NCBI GenBank assembly: GCA_019925095.2
Contig: CM034394.1
Coordinates: 25,408,272 to 25,472,271 of the forward strand
Direction of reading: 5' to 3'
Length of the DNA: 64,000 bases
Origin: Dendrolimus kikuchii
Lineage: Eukaryota > Arthropoda > Insecta > Lepidoptera > Lasiocampidae
Every line of letters begins with the position of its first letter. Position 1 is the first letter of the stretch. The notes under the pieces were generated by a model. It had not been told where the DNA came from. It searched no databases and saw only the letters and a list, made by a program, of their open reading frames with translations. Below are positions 41,278 to 52,355 of the stretch, piece after piece. The translations under genes and the position numbers were made by a program.

Positions 41278-42539
41278 CAAACTAAAATACATTTTAAAAA
41301 TGTGAATTGGATTGCTTATGTATTTTATTTAATCGGTTAAATTAATTTTATTAAATACTTTATTGTTTGTTTCAGGTAATAAACATTAGTTTCACAAAGC
41401 CTGTTTGATTGAATTATAAATTGGTGAGTAATAAAACAAATCAATATTGAAAACTATCTGATTACAGATATTTTTAATAAAGATTTTTTTTTGTAATTGC
41501 GTCTTTTAGTTGATAATTCGACTACGTTATTAATTTAGCGATATGATTTTTACTTTCAGACTGCAAAAAAATATTTTATTATAATTTTGCGAATTTGTAG
41601 GGGATTTGTAGTATGTAAATTGGAAAATTCCGTTGGAATTTTCACAAATTTTATTAGAAGTACGCACACGTAATTCACAGTTCTTACAAGTACAGCCGAA
41701 TACAACAAAACCAAACCGTAAGGCAGAAAGTCTTTATTACACAAATCGCGCAAAGTTCGTCATTATAAGATACTCGCTCCGAAAGTGCACTAGGTAACGC
41801 CTCGTTAGCAGTCAGAACACGAGAGTCACATTACCCGACTGACCGACCCTCATCCGTTTGTAAATTAGACATAGCCTCCTAGCAACATGCCGCCCACTGG
41901 TTCTTGAAATCGTTAAATGGTCAGCTTAATGGTTTCCAAGAATTAGCATGAAATACTAACAGAGGAAAGAAGGTTTTATGACGTCTTACGGCGACGTGAA
42001 CAAAGGAATTAGCGCGAACAATAGATCACTCAAATTCAGAAGGGTAATAAAACACCTGCAAGGGTCGTTTTGTATCAATAATTATAAAGAAATCAATATT
42101 TGTAATGCTTTTTATAAGGCTGGGGAAATGCATTTCGCACACTACCAGGTCCTTTACTAGGGATTAGACCAAAGCGACAAGAGGTGAGCCAAGAATAGCT
42201 ACCAGAGTCAGACTGTGCGTGGAGACTCGAATACTCAATACTCCACTAAAACCACCTTCCTCCCATGTACCCCATGGTAGGAAAAACATGAGACTTAGAA
42301 CGTAGTTACGCCCACGATGATCCTAGCGCATCAGTGCTTGAGAGTGCCCCGGGAATCAGGGCAAACTCACTTCGTCAACAGGCGTGAAGACTCCTCCGCT
42401 CCCTAGATGCTGGAGGATATTTGTAATGCATATGCGAACTTAGATCAACAGGCAATGTGAATGTTAAACGAGAAAATTGAATGAATGAATGTAACGTATA
42501 TTCATTAATTCATTGTCGGAACTGACTTAAATGAATGAC
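41278..42539. other. Mostly unassigned; repeat U piece at 41612
   Basis: 'aaattggaaaattccgttgg' at 41617 repeats the text at 41139. The GC-richer stretch 42150-42420 looks like part of an element but has no second copy here. Otherwise nothing was recognised. Confidence 0.4.
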
Positions 42540-42650
42540 TGAATGAATATGCTTTATTGTGTGTTACAAAATACAATTATCAGAAATGACAATTTACAAT
42601 ATAACAGGCAGTCTTATCACTATCAGCGATGTCTTCCAGCCAATTTCCTT
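42540..42650 (-). mobile_element. Retroposon F 3' end, decayed
   Basis: 'atgaatatgctttattgtgt' and 'cttatcactatcagcgatgt' plus 'cttccagccaat' follow the F order with several changes. Confidence 0.55.
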
Positions 42651-42679
42651 TTTTCTTTAGAACTTTTGGATGGACATGA

Positions 42680-42860
42680 AGTTAAATATTGATGACATAA
42701 GAGTAATGATAGATCAGAACAGCAGACGGATGGATTGTATAAAAGATGACGTGAGAACCTGTACATATATTGTTTACTGGAACAAACTACGTATAATATT
42801 CTAACAAGACTGAGAACGTACTAGCATAGACCCAAACTTTTTAGACATCCTCAATTACGT
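42680..42860 (+). pseudogene. RTE-type C-terminal relic
   Basis: 'agcagacggatggattgtat' and 'aaaagatgacgtgagaacct' encode RRMDCIKDDVRT, matching the RRMDCVKDDM piece of the relic at 46790. It is short and decayed. Confidence 0.45.
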
Positions 42861-43071
42861 GTAACAAGACCTCCACTTTCAAACTGTAAGGTCAGGAATT
42901 AGTCTTATGTTGTAGGACACGTTATCCCTCGGGGAAACTGTGGAGCCATGTTCACACGTGAACAACGATTCTGACAAGACTTGTGATCAAAATCTTTCAT
43001 AATCCCTTAAGTAAAAACTTAATTTTTGATCGTTTGGTACAGCTCCATTAATTCACCGAAAAGTATACTTT

Positions 43072-43380
43072 TATCCGTGCAGGAACGGAGAAAGAATACA
43101 GTTTCCTGCGGCCGGGCGGCCTGTCGTAAGAGGCGACCAAACAACCTGAAGCCAGGTGGTAGGGCATTGGCCCGACTGGATGGCTACCACCCCTGGTCTC
43201 GAGTATGCCGCCATAACAAACTTGAGTTGTGTTCCGGCATTAGTGACCAGGTTCCAGTCTCCAGAGCGCATTTGTAGCACCTTTGGTGTTGCAAATGTCA
43301 ATAGGCGATGGTAACCGCTTTCCATCCAGTGGGCCGTCTGCCTGTCTGCTGAACTCCTATAATAAAAAAAAATAAAAAAA
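43072..43380 (+). mobile_element. RetB, near full length
   Basis: The head is tatccgtgcaggaacggag. There is a deletion of the 'ttaagagagcagc' region (tctccagagcgcatttg). The A-tail is ataataaaaaaaaataaaaa. Confidence 0.85.
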
Positions 43381-43440
43381 GTAATCGTATAACATTTTAT
43401 GTACTTTGAAAAAATTGTATGTGAGATACAAATATGAATT

Positions 43441-43500
43441 ATATTTTCAGCTAGCAATATGGTTGAGGAGTTTCTTGCCGCTTCTCTTTAAACAGCAATA
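43441..43500 (+). mobile_element. PLE-K-related fragment
   Basis: 'ttgaggagtttcttgccgct' and 'cagcaataacgagg' resemble the palindrome arm text 'gaagagtttcttgcgccgct'. The same text occurs at 46105. Confidence 0.45.
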
Positions 43501-43849
43501 ACGAGGACTTAATTCCAACTTATATGTGTCATACATAAACTTTAAAAAAAAGAAGTGAATCTTAGTTTGAATGAAAACATTTGAAATAGACGATGAAGAT
43601 AAAAGAAGTTTCATCTGTTTTAAATTTATGTAAACTGTTGCATATGCTGACAAACTTCTGTACCACCACACTGTATACACTTCTCTACTTAATAATAGTT
43701 TTAAAAGTGCGCGTGTTGATTTTTATTATTGCTGGAGTACATAGAACCCAGAAGACCCGCGTGGGATTCCTGTCATAATAAATTTCGTTAACTTTTCGAT
43801 TCAGGCTGACTAAATGCTTTTATTAACTTCTTCATACATACACGTTTAT
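43501..43849. other. Unassigned AT-rich DNA
   Basis: Nothing was recognised. Confidence 0.35.
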
Positions 43850-43935
43850 TTGAGGTGCTTTCTACCTGACCTTTCCTCAAAATATCTTCAATGTGTTTAT
43901 GGCGGTCTACCGGCACCGACTCTACAATTCACACT
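43850..43935 (-). pseudogene. RTE-A' relic
   Basis: In reverse it encodes THIEDILRKGQVEST with GRP just before, matching the HDQITEVLKRGQVKSI segment of RTE-A'. About 28 codons survive. Confidence 0.5.
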
Positions 43936-44039
43936 GTTTTTTTAATTACGCAACTGGCAAAGAGGCGGATGCCAGAACGTGGTTACCGTTGCGTATAGAT
44001 GGTTCCAACATCAAGGGCTAAGTCGACGCTTTGCAGACC

Positions 44040-44250
44040 TTCAGGGTAGGATAGGAAGATTGCTATAAAGGGGATAGGACAGGGGAATTGAACAGGAGGA
44101 TGGGATGTAGATTAGATTTGCTGTGGCGGGGTAAGTTCCGACACAGCAATTCCAAACACGTTTGTCGGATAGCGGCATCTACAAACATATTTTGTCTCAT
44201 CTATTTTATAATTTGTGTCGCATTTGGCAACTATATGTTTTCTTTCATTC
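44040..44250 (+). mobile_element. Retroposon E 3' end, copy 2
   Basis: 'gctgtggcggggtaagttcc', 'gtttgtcggatagcggcatc' and 'atctattttataatttgtgt', ending in TTTC repeats. It matches 37512-37692 in reverse. Text before 44090 may be another A-tailed relic in reverse (43940-44010). Confidence 0.65.
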
Positions 44251-44856
44251 TTTCTGGATATGGGGAAGAAAGTGGTCCATCAGAACTCTAGTTCAACTTC
44301 ACAGGACATGATTGACTCAAGGCTCACCACATTGATATTCTGTAAGGACGTGATGTTGCGTTACGTTTCATCCACCAATTTATTTATGTATAATCTAGCA
44401 CCGTTATAGACTATGGTTAATACATGAACGTGATGCTATGTAAATACAGATAGAAGATATTGTTGTTAGAGCTGCCGATGAGATTGGGCATTTGTCTAAA
44501 TCGTCAAAAATGTCCAGTCTCATAAACGTGTAAATATAATATTAAATGTTGATTAGAATACTCGTGTGGACATCACGTAAAGGATAAGGTTTCTGTTTAT
44601 AATATATAGTCTAAGTTAAATTAGGAACAATTAAGAAATTAATTTACTGCAAGAGTACAACAACTCGTCGTCTTATTTTGTACTGCCCTCTCGGGCTATT
44701 AAGCCATGGGCTCTCGATAAGTAGTGCTTCACCAACATATAACAGGGGCCATCCGCCACCGAAGCACCATACTACTTAAGCCTCCACACGTGGTATCACA
44801 TCCATCGAGCTTGCCCAGCGAGTAATGATCAAGATAATCATAATGAAAATGAATGT
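44251..44856. other. Unassigned DNA
   Basis: No feature was recognised. The ORFs here (44088-44409) read through retroposon E and are chance. Confidence 0.4.
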
Positions 44857-45440
44857 ACATACATACATAACTTCACGCCAGTTCCCTTGTGGGTAGGCAC
44901 GAACAACAGAGCGCCATTTAGGCTTATTCTTACACACCTCACTTGCTTCTTTGACATTCATAGCTCTTGTCATGCACGCTCGTCTGTTCTTAGGCTCCTG
45001 ACATCACCTTCTGCTAGTACACGATCAATTTGATCATGGAAGGTGTGTCGTGGCCTTCCACGACTTCTGCATCCAACCACTTTTGCATTGTATGTCTGTT
45101 TAGTCATTCTTTCATCATGCGTTCTTTCCACATGCCCGAACCACCGGAGCATTCCTTTCCTTACCTTCACCCCGACACTCTCTTTCTTACTTCGGTATTA
45201 CGAACGCGGTCCGCGAGCGTCACTCCGCAAATTTTGCGCAGTGCTCGCATCTCAACCTCGTTTACTCTACTTTCATGCTCTCTCTTCCATACCCAACTCT
45301 CGCTTCCATACGTGAGCGTAGGTACCAGCACCGCGTTGTGTATGGCGAGCCGGGCCTTCTGGCTGAGGTTCTTAGCGCCTAGAAGTTTACCTAACGCTCC
45401 ATTCACACTATTCCCCAAATTCACTCTTCTTTCTATATCT
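44857..45440 (-). mobile_element. RTE-A 3' end, copy 12
   Basis: A long reverse copy. It reaches the RT thumb (RRVNLGNSVNGALGKLLGAK, ARLAIHNAVLVPTLTYGSES, WVWKREHESRVNEVEMRAL). A 15-bp gap removes part of 'GLKESVG', and one base is missing near 44993, splitting the frame. The tail is at the left. No TSD was recognised. Confidence 0.9.
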
Positions 45441-45599
45441 ATTATATAAACTTAATAAACACTACAATGGATATTTATATACGTGTATTCCTCTCAATAA
45501 TTTTCACTGGATAAAACAACCAAAAAAAATTTACATAAAAAATAAAAATCATATTTAAAATGCTATTCTATAAGAAAATATAGGTTTTACACTAATGAG
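45441..45599. other. Unassigned spacer
   Basis: AT-rich, nothing seen. Confidence 0.3.
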
Positions 45600-45662
45600 A
45601 CTGCAACATCGCGTTCCGGCCAGGATCGAACCCACGCCCTTAGTACGCTACCACGACTTTTT
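45600..45662 (-). mobile_element. SINE-H head fragment
   Basis: In reverse: 'gtcgtggtagcgtactaagg' and 'gggttcgatcctggccggaa', the tRNA-derived head with an intact B box GGTTCGATCC. The body is absent. Confidence 0.6.
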
Positions 45663-46104
45663 ACCAAAACAGTGCTTGTCGTTAATTACCATAAGCGTTT
45701 TCATTAAGAAAGCAAAGAAATATCTCAATACATACTTAACACGTATGTGTACAACCAAATTAAACTTTCCAAATGCGTACATTTGTAGCCATTAGAATGA
45801 TTGTCACATATACGTACCGCAAGCGAGACGCCTCTGGCTGTTTGCCTTTAATTCGCCACATATTAACAGAATGAACATCGCTCCTACACGTACTAACTCA
45901 ATTTATATAATGAATGCCATACATTACGACGGTTCTGTTAACAATACAGTTTAAGAGCGAGGAAGGGGTGCTACGGTGGTAGTGCTAACTTGCTAACCGG
46001 TTAGAAAGATAGCAAAAGTCATTCTGTAACATACTTCTGTATAAGACTTATAAAAAAATGAACTTGAGATATAAATAGAATAAAAAATATATAGAGAAAC
46101 AATT
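45663..46104. other. Unassigned DNA
   Basis: Nothing was recognised. Confidence 0.35.
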
Positions 46105-46185
46105 TTTAGCTAGACGTGTTGCTGGGCGTTTCTTGCCGCTTCTTCTCCTTAGCAGCAATAACACGTTGCGAAGCGGTGTACATAC
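46105..46185 (+). mobile_element. PLE-K-related fragment
   Basis: 'gctgggcgtttcttgccgct', 'cttcttctccttagcagcaa' and 'aacacgttgcgaagcggt' parallel the right arm of the palindrome (23320-23380), about 75% by eye. Confidence 0.5.
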
Positions 46186-46214
46186 TAACCTTCCTTGATA
46201 AATGGACTATCTTA

Positions 46215-46622
46215 CACTGAAAGAATTTTTCAAATCAGACCTTCGCCGGCAGTGGGGCCTAGGGTCCAGGCTACCCGTGGTTAAGGCTCCAGACACAGGA
46301 ATCTCCTCACAATACGGGCCGTGTCCAACAGAGCTGCCTTCTGCATCCGACCCTTCAACCAGATACCAAGCGAGAGCCTTTGAAGGTGGCGATCAAGGCT
46401 CTTCGCTATTAGTCCATTCGCTGACACCACTATCGGTACTATGATTGTAGAGTCCAGGTTCCACATAGCGGTAACCTCGTGAGCAAGATCAATATACTTT
46501 ATTTGTTTATCTTTCTCGGCATTCACGAGGTTACCATCATGGGGAGTCGCGACATCTACAATTATAGCACGTCTCGCAGACCGATCAACTATCACAATAA
46601 CAGTTCCTGAGATTAGCGCGTT
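46215..46622 (-). pseudogene. Retroelement endonuclease-like C-terminus
   Basis: The reverse frame to a stop at 46281-46283 encodes VDRSARRAIIVDVATPHDGN, LVNAEKDKQIKYIDLAHEV, MWNLDSTIIVPIVVSANGLI and LDTARIVRRFLCLEP. 'IIVDVxxPxDxN...EK..KY.DL' is the end of a reverse-transcriptase protein family common in insects and looks like a PD-(D/E)xK-type endonuclease; the preceding PD is not preserved (SGTV here). About 113 residues are open. The RT is missing. Confidence 0.68.
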
Positions 46623-46624
46623 CA

Positions 46625-46780
46625 ATCAAACAAACAGACAAACAAACTCAGCTTTATATATTATTATAAGATAAGTGTGCCAAATTTCATACTCTTCGGT
46701 CCGCGCAATTTTCGTAAAAAGGGGTACCAAAACTTTTGCTTCACGTATTAATATATAATAAGATAAGATCTTATATCTTT
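46625..46780 (-). mobile_element. Helitron-like relic
   Basis: 'caaacagacaaacaaactca' and 'gtgccaaatttcatactctt' resemble reverse Helitron interiors; the ends are lost. Confidence 0.4.
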
Positions 46781-46789
46781 GAAAGTTGC

Positions 46790-47035
46790 ACCCGTGACTG
46801 AAAAATTGAGAAGAAGAAGATTAAGGTGGTATGGGCATGTAATGAGGAGGGATTAGAAATCACGTAACAAAACGAATGTTAAACTACAAGATGGATGGGT
46901 ACAAATATAATGGTAGACCAAAGAAGAGACGGATGGACTGTGTGAAGGATGATATGACGATATTGGTGTGACAGAGGCCGTATGTTAGAATAGAGGAATT
47001 TGGAAGGAAAAGACATATTGTTGGGAGTAGGTGAA
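46790..47035 (+). pseudogene. RTE-type C-terminal relic
   Basis: It encodes EKLRRRRLRWYGHVMRRD, a frameshift, then HVTKRMLNYKMDGYKYNGRP and KKRRMDCVKDDM. The 'LRWYGHVMR' and 'GRPKKRRMD' motifs are those of RTE-like reverse-transcriptase tails. It is distinct from RTE-A; the frame is broken several times. Confidence 0.65.
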
Positions 47036-47280
47036 ACAAAAGAGAGAGCTAGCTGTGTCGAGTTTCATTGAAAACTATTTAGTACAGTAGTTTTCAAGAG
47101 CTCTAGCAGACAGACAATAATTCTAATACATTCTCGGAATCTGCTTGGTCTTATGCCTATATTTAAATTCCTTATACAAAACCAGATTCTATCATTATGA
47201 TTATAGTCTTGAAAGACCATAGGAATGTCAACATATAGAGGCTCCTTAGACAAATTTTATGTAAATGTAAACATATAAAA

Positions 47281-47703
47281 ATTCAAGGGGGAAGCCAATA
47301 GGAGGATTCGTTTGGGCTAGGCAGCATTCGGTAAGCTTCGTCAAGTTTCTCGTTGACCATTCCGCAATGTTTGAAGACAAAAATTTTCGAGCAGTGCATC
47401 CTCCCCGTTTTGACCAACGGAGCCGAGACATCGACACTGACGGCAGGATCGGTCCACAATTTCCAAATCACTCAACGGGCTATGGAGCGAGCTATGTTGG
47501 GTGTTTCTCTTATGGATAAAATTAGAAATGAGGATATCTGTAAAAGAACCAAGGTAACCGACATAGCACGCAAAATTAGCAAGTTGAAGCGGCAGTGGGA
47601 CTGCGAATGGCTGATGACGACGAACGAATATAAAATTGCACCCAAGAACAAGCCCCGGTCAAATACATTAAACGTCTTTCTAATTATCGAAATATATTTT
47701 TGA
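47281..47703 (+). pseudogene. RTE reverse transcriptase C-terminal fragment
   Basis: Decayed NRRIRLG and AAFGKLRQV text, a frameshift, then an open frame: TIPQCLKTKIFEQCILPVLT, NGAETSTLTAGSVHNFQITQ, RAMERAMLGVSLMDKIRNED and KISKLKRQWDCEW. This order (CLK.K.F.QC.LPV.T.GAET...RAMERAMLGVSL.D.IRNE..) is the widespread insect RTE endonuclease-RT protein. YGAET reads NGAET. The catalytic palm is missing. Confidence 0.8.
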
Positions 47704-48114
47704 TATCGCAAGTAACTCTAAAAAGATTAAGCAACATAAAATTCAATTCTATTAGCCGATTATTCCAACGGTGCAATTCCGAGTCTCAGCTCAGTTTGCT
47801 TAATACCAACACCTCGTAACGTTAGCTCTGAAACATCGGCTAACATTTATTTTATTAATAAATATGTTAATGCTACAGGTAACCATACAACCACCTCGCC
47901 TGCATTATTCATCGAGAAAGGCAGCTCAGTTGACATAGCAACGGATAGCGATGCAAATCCAATCCGTGATGCTACCAGAAAATTATCATAATTGTAGCGT
48001 TTTTGTTTCTGCGGAGACATTGGTTAGAATGAATACGATTTACTCTATGATTGTATCTGTTAATTCGTAGATCTGAATGGTCTTATACATACAAATTACA
48101 AGTAATATAATTAA
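47704..48114. other. Unassigned DNA
   Basis: Nothing was recognised. Confidence 0.35.
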
Positions 48115-48245
48115 TAGCATTTTCTTAAGTTTTCGCGACTAGTGTACATAATAACACTATGTTTTAACGATTTTAAGTGCTGTAATTTACTTGATTTTTA
48201 TTATTCCGACGTTTCGTCCACCTTTCAATAGCCGTCACAGCCTAA
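48115..48245 (+). mobile_element. PLE-K single arm, decayed
   Basis: 'attttcttaagttttcgcga' (the one-sided extension), 'actatgttttaacgatttta' and 'gacgtttcgtccacctttca' reproduce the left arm of the palindrome with about 15% change. No partner arm is present. Confidence 0.7.
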
Positions 48246-48363
48246 ATCCACAAATGATTAAGTTCATGATATTGCAACTCTAAAAATACAAATTAAAACG
48301 TTTACCCTAACAAATTTGAAATAATATTTGACATATATCACTGATAAAATTCGAATTAGAATA

Positions 48364-48590
48364 TTAAACTATAAAATCTAGTGCCAGACCGCTGTCAATT
48401 GGAAATGTAACGTCCAAAAGACAGGCCACATTATCTTGCTGAATGGCAACGCTAATACGTTGTCCGAAGTATAGACCAATCTTTTGGTCACTTGAGACGT
48501 CTACCAGGAGTTTCGCTGTCTCGATAAAGTTTGTGCGCCTCATAGTCCCAGGGTCTCGGCTCCAAAAGCCGCAAATATATAGCCATTTCC
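48364..48590 (-). pseudogene. REL-D fragment, copy 2 (decayed)
   Basis: The reverse frame includes YICGFWSRDPGTM, LVDVSSDQKIGLYFGQRISV and AIQQDNVACLLDVTFP, matching FVPFAGETLGPWG, DSSGDQKAGSYLGRRISM and AIQRGNVASLLGTLP of copy 1. The motif region with PD is not included. Confidence 0.6.
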
Positions 48591-48599
48591 GCAACTATT

Positions 48600-50162
48600 G
48601 TTTATAAATGTTACTTGTAACTCTGTAGCGTCTCCACGTCGGAGGGCTGTAGTGATACCCAACGTACGGAACCAACGTACCTGCCACACCGGAAAGTTTA
48701 ATCCGAAGTTTGCTCAGACACTTTTAGTTTTGTATAATGCCGTCATCGCATTTGCCATTTGCAATTCAGATTGTGAGAAAAGGCGGACGCGGCTCGGATC
48801 CGTTTCGGGGCCCAACTTGAACGTTGTTAAACAAATAACAGTAAGATAAAAATTCATTAAGTTATTCTGTCTTGCGTTGTTTTCCCAGAGCGTTTACACG
48901 TGTAAATACTTTTTGGATTATACGTAAAAATATAGCTTACGTTCTTCACTCATTAATCGTATTACTTCCTCTGACATTTAATATCGAGGTGTTATTTATT
49001 ACAATCGACATTTTGTAAGATACTTGACATATGGTTTTTTCTATTATCATATATTTATTATTATTATATATTTACTATTATTATATATAATATTCTTCAT
49101 TTTGAAATATAGTTCATGATTTATTAGTTATGCATCTTTCTGGATTGTTTGATATTACAACCGCTTCTTCCGACACATTTTGAAAAATTCGTTTGAAAAA
49201 ATTACTTATAACGTTTCTCAGTGACATTTACTAATAAATATATTGGGCCTGTATTCCGTGGACACTCTTGAATTATTTCGGGATATTTTTTTAAATTTAC
49301 AAACTATAAAGTACAACTACATTAAATTTGCTTACTATTAGTTCTATGAATAGGTAACAAACACAGATAAGCAAATATTAATATTATTAATAATATGGAT
49401 AAATATTTTAAAGGAATTATTTGTATTTAAAATTTAAGGAGAAAATGATTTATAAATTAGGTGGTTCGTCACTTCATAATATATTTTTAATAGATAGGAT
49501 ATCATCATTATCCGATTTTTTTTCTAAACTCATACTGGTGACAGATTAATTTTTTTTTTTCAATAATGGCTGTGATGCCATGTATGCATTGATTTTGCCA
49601 ATGTCGTGTGTATAGAAAAGCCAGGTGATTTAAATAGGAAAAGAGACAGTAAATTAGCAATTTGGCCGGTAATTTAAAATCTGCCAATCTAAATCAATAC
49701 ATATTTGTACATATAACAAGTATATAAACATATTTAACACAAAACGTAATAACAAAATCTAAATATATACTATAAAATTTATTATTGTTCAGTATTTTTA
49801 TCAACAAGGCACTTGAATCTGTAAAATTCTTAAAAGGATATAGGACTTTAAAAATACCTGGCTGCGGCTAATGATGCGCTGGGGAGATTGATCCATTTGT
49901 AACTTCATCTACTGCTCCACTTTTACTATGTACAGAGTCCGTTGCAGATTTGTTTGAAAAATACACTGAACGTCGGACGCGCGGCGGCTGTCGGGAACTC
50001 TTCACTCTTTGTGCCGGTGCTTTTTTCTGAAACGACTAATTGTATAATGTCTAAAAAGTATGTTGAACTAGTTGCGGCAAGTATGGGAGTATATAAAGTA
50101 ACACCGGGAGATTTACTTCTAGAATAATACTGTAAATTAAAATATTAAATTTTATCTCTTAA
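48600..50162. other. 1.5 kb AT-rich DNA, nothing recognised
   Basis: The longest stretch without any recognised repeat. Very AT-rich, with no supported ORF; the 61-codon frame at 49942-50127 has no known domain. Confidence 0.5.
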
Positions 50163-50343
50163 CTAGAGGTCCCGGCAAACATTGTCCTGTCCTGAAAAAA
50201 TAAAAATCTAGAACCCGATCCCAGCGTCACCTACCGGTTCCAATTGTGAGTCTAAATAATCTGGGGACCAACACACACAAAAAACATTATAATCGGTAAA
50301 GTCGTTCTTAAATTATGTGCGTACATACATTTTTATTTATATA
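50163..50343 (-). mobile_element. Helitron-like element, tandem with the next
   Basis: In reverse it ends '...ttgccgggacctCTAG' (CTAG at 50163-50166) and contains 'aaccggtaggtgacgctggg'. Its 5' end directly meets the next element's 3' end. Confidence 0.72.
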
Positions 50344-50655
50344 CTAGCTGATGCCCGCGACTTCGTCTGCGTAGTGCGGTTTTTTAACTATCCCACGGGA
50401 ACTCTTTAATTTTTCGGGATCAAAAGTATCCTATATGTTGGCCAGGGATATAAGCTACCATCATACAAAATTTCACTTAATTTAGTTAGATGTGTTTCGG
50501 TTTCAATGTCGTTTCGGAGATTAGCCGGTACAAACAGACAGACAAACAGAGAAACTAAAAATTTGAAAAAAATCTAAATTAGTTCTATTTCACTTCTTAC
50601 ATCCCCCTGACTCGGTTTTTAGCATTCTTTTTTTTCATTATTATATGTATGAATA
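50344..50655 (-). mobile_element. Helitron-like element, tandem member 2
   Basis: CTAG at 50344-50347, then 'ctgatgcccgcgacttcgtc', 'cccacgggaactctttaatt' and 'gtttcggagattagccggta'. It ends near 50655 with the complement of a TC start. It is a relative of 35217-35898 and 61272-61788 with a shorter interior. Confidence 0.78.
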
Positions 50656-50659
50656 GATG

Positions 50660-51165
50660 AGGTTTTTACACGTTTAGTCCTATCGGTCAGGACTGACAGT
50701 CACTGAGAGTTCTCTAATATTCTTTATTTCTTAATTATTTTTTATATTTTAAGAACGACTGCAAACTTTGTTAAGTTACTTCGTACACATATTTTTAATT
50801 GAATTCGAGCAAGATTTTAAATGGGGAAATAATTAAATAAGTGTGAAGCTCCTTAACGTCCCACTGCTGGACATGGTAGTACCCATATCAAATAAATGAA
50901 CGATATAACTACTATAATTTTCTCAGTCCTAATTTCTATATTTTTGAATGCGGATGGTAAAGAAAAAAGATTAAGAGTAAAACTGCACATTGGGATTAGT
51001 AAAGTAACCGTTAAAAACTTGACACTGGATAAATCCACAAACAGTGCGAATCCATGTATAATAAAAAAAATCGCTTACTTGCTCCGAGTAATATTTCAAC
51101 CCTTAATGCGTGTGTACAGGACAACACCACCGCGCTGCCAAACTGTATAGACTACAGTATAGAAA
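50660..51165. other. Unassigned DNA, LINE T relic at 50848
   Basis: 'aacgtcccactgctggacat' at 50858-50877 is a reverse LINE T 3' end remnant. The rest was not recognised. Confidence 0.4.
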
Positions 51166-51645
51166 CATTAAGTGTACGGCCTGAGTGGAAAAGCGTCCAG
51201 CGAGGCGACCGGCGGGGCGGGCTGCGGGCAATAGAGCGTCCAACTGAGTGGCCTGAGTGCACGCTCGGCGTTCATCGTTCACAAACGGGTATAAATATGT
51301 AAACGACGTCCCGTTCGACGCACATCTCGGCTGGCACTAGAGACACTTGGGTGCGGGGCGTGCAGCGTCCCTATAGGTACACGACGCGTCGCTCGACGCA
51401 CATCTCGGCTGGCACTAGAGACACTTAGGAGCGGGGCGTGCAGCGTCCCTATAGGTACACGACGCGTCGCTCGACGCACATCTCGGCTGGCACTAGAGAC
51501 ACTTAGGAGCGGGGCGTGCAGCGTCCGTATAGGTACACGACGCGTCGCTCGACGCACATCTCGGCTGGCACTAGAGACACTTAGGAGCGGGGCGTGCAAC
51601 GTCCCTATAGCTACACGCTCGAATAAAGCGGACACTCAGGCCATA
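51166..51645. repeat. GC-rich block bounded by inverted GGCCTGAGTG
   Basis: GGCCTGAGTG occurs at 51179 and 51251, and in reverse near 51623-51632, next to 'aagtgtac' in both outer flanks (51170 and 51649, opposite orientation). Together with the GC content this suggests a terminal-inverted-repeat element enclosing the 78-bp array. No TSD was identified. Confidence 0.5.
51316..51627. repeat. 78-bp minisatellite, four units
   Basis: Units begin at 51316, 51394, 51472 and 51550, spaced exactly 78 bp, each starting cgacgcacatctcggctggc and including 'ggggcgtgcagcgtccctat'. Units 2-4 differ at very few positions. Because 78 is a multiple of 3, a reverse-strand frame (51279-51635) reads as a 26-residue repeat (APLLSVSSASRDVRRATRR), but nothing else supports a protein. 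Confidence 0.88.
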
Positions 51646-52170
51646 CGCTAAGTGTACAAACACGTTTAATTACACAAGAGCTTATTCACTGCACTATACG
51701 TAGGCCCGGTATAAATTTGCACACACCTAACTCTAAATTCCAGCTCTCTAATCTTTTGCACCGCTCTGATTCAGGGAAAGGCTCCCGGTATACAGCAAGG
51801 TGTAACAACGCCATTACCTCACATTCCTACAATTTATTCGTGCAATACACCAGAAGCCAAATGGTGCCCCATAAAATTTTACAACTTCTCGAAACGTCGT
51901 CGCGTTTTGCAGTGAATCGGTGTGAAAGCCCATAAAGCCTGAACGGTGGCTCTAAACCAATCATAGAACCCCTGGTTTATGGCACGAAGGCCAAGTTTAA
52001 GGTCTTGACAGGGTGGCCAAGGACTGTCATTAGTGCGGAATTTCTCCTAGAAATCTTTCATATTAGTTACATTACATATTAACATCCTCATTTGCTATAG
52101 GAGTAGACAGAAACTGTGTATCTCCACTTCTACGATCGTGGCATTTTCGTATATTTTCTTTATTTTTTGA
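51646..52170. other. Unassigned DNA
   Basis: Nothing was recognised. Confidence 0.35.
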
Positions 52171-52355
52171 CTAGCTGTGCCCGCAACTTCGTCCGCATGG
52201 ATTTTTTTTTCATGGAACCCAACCAAAAAGTGGCCTAGGTTACTCCTTATAACATCAGAGTGAGCAATGAAAGTCCCATCAAAATCGGTCCAGCCGTTTC
52301 AGAGATTAGCTGGAACATCCAGACACACATACAATTTTTTGATATATATATAAGA
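52171..52355 (-). mobile_element. Helitron-like element, complete
   Basis: CTAG at 52171-52174 followed by 'ctgtgcccgcaacttcgtcc', then 'aaaatcggtccagccgtttc'. It ends at 'gatatatatataaga', the complement of TCTTATATATATATC. About 185 bp. Confidence 0.8.

Noticed and set aside
46202..46444. Plus-strand ORF of 80 codons at the endonuclease-like fragment
   Set aside because: It is the antisense shadow of the reverse-strand reverse-transcriptase tail, which matches a known protein pattern.
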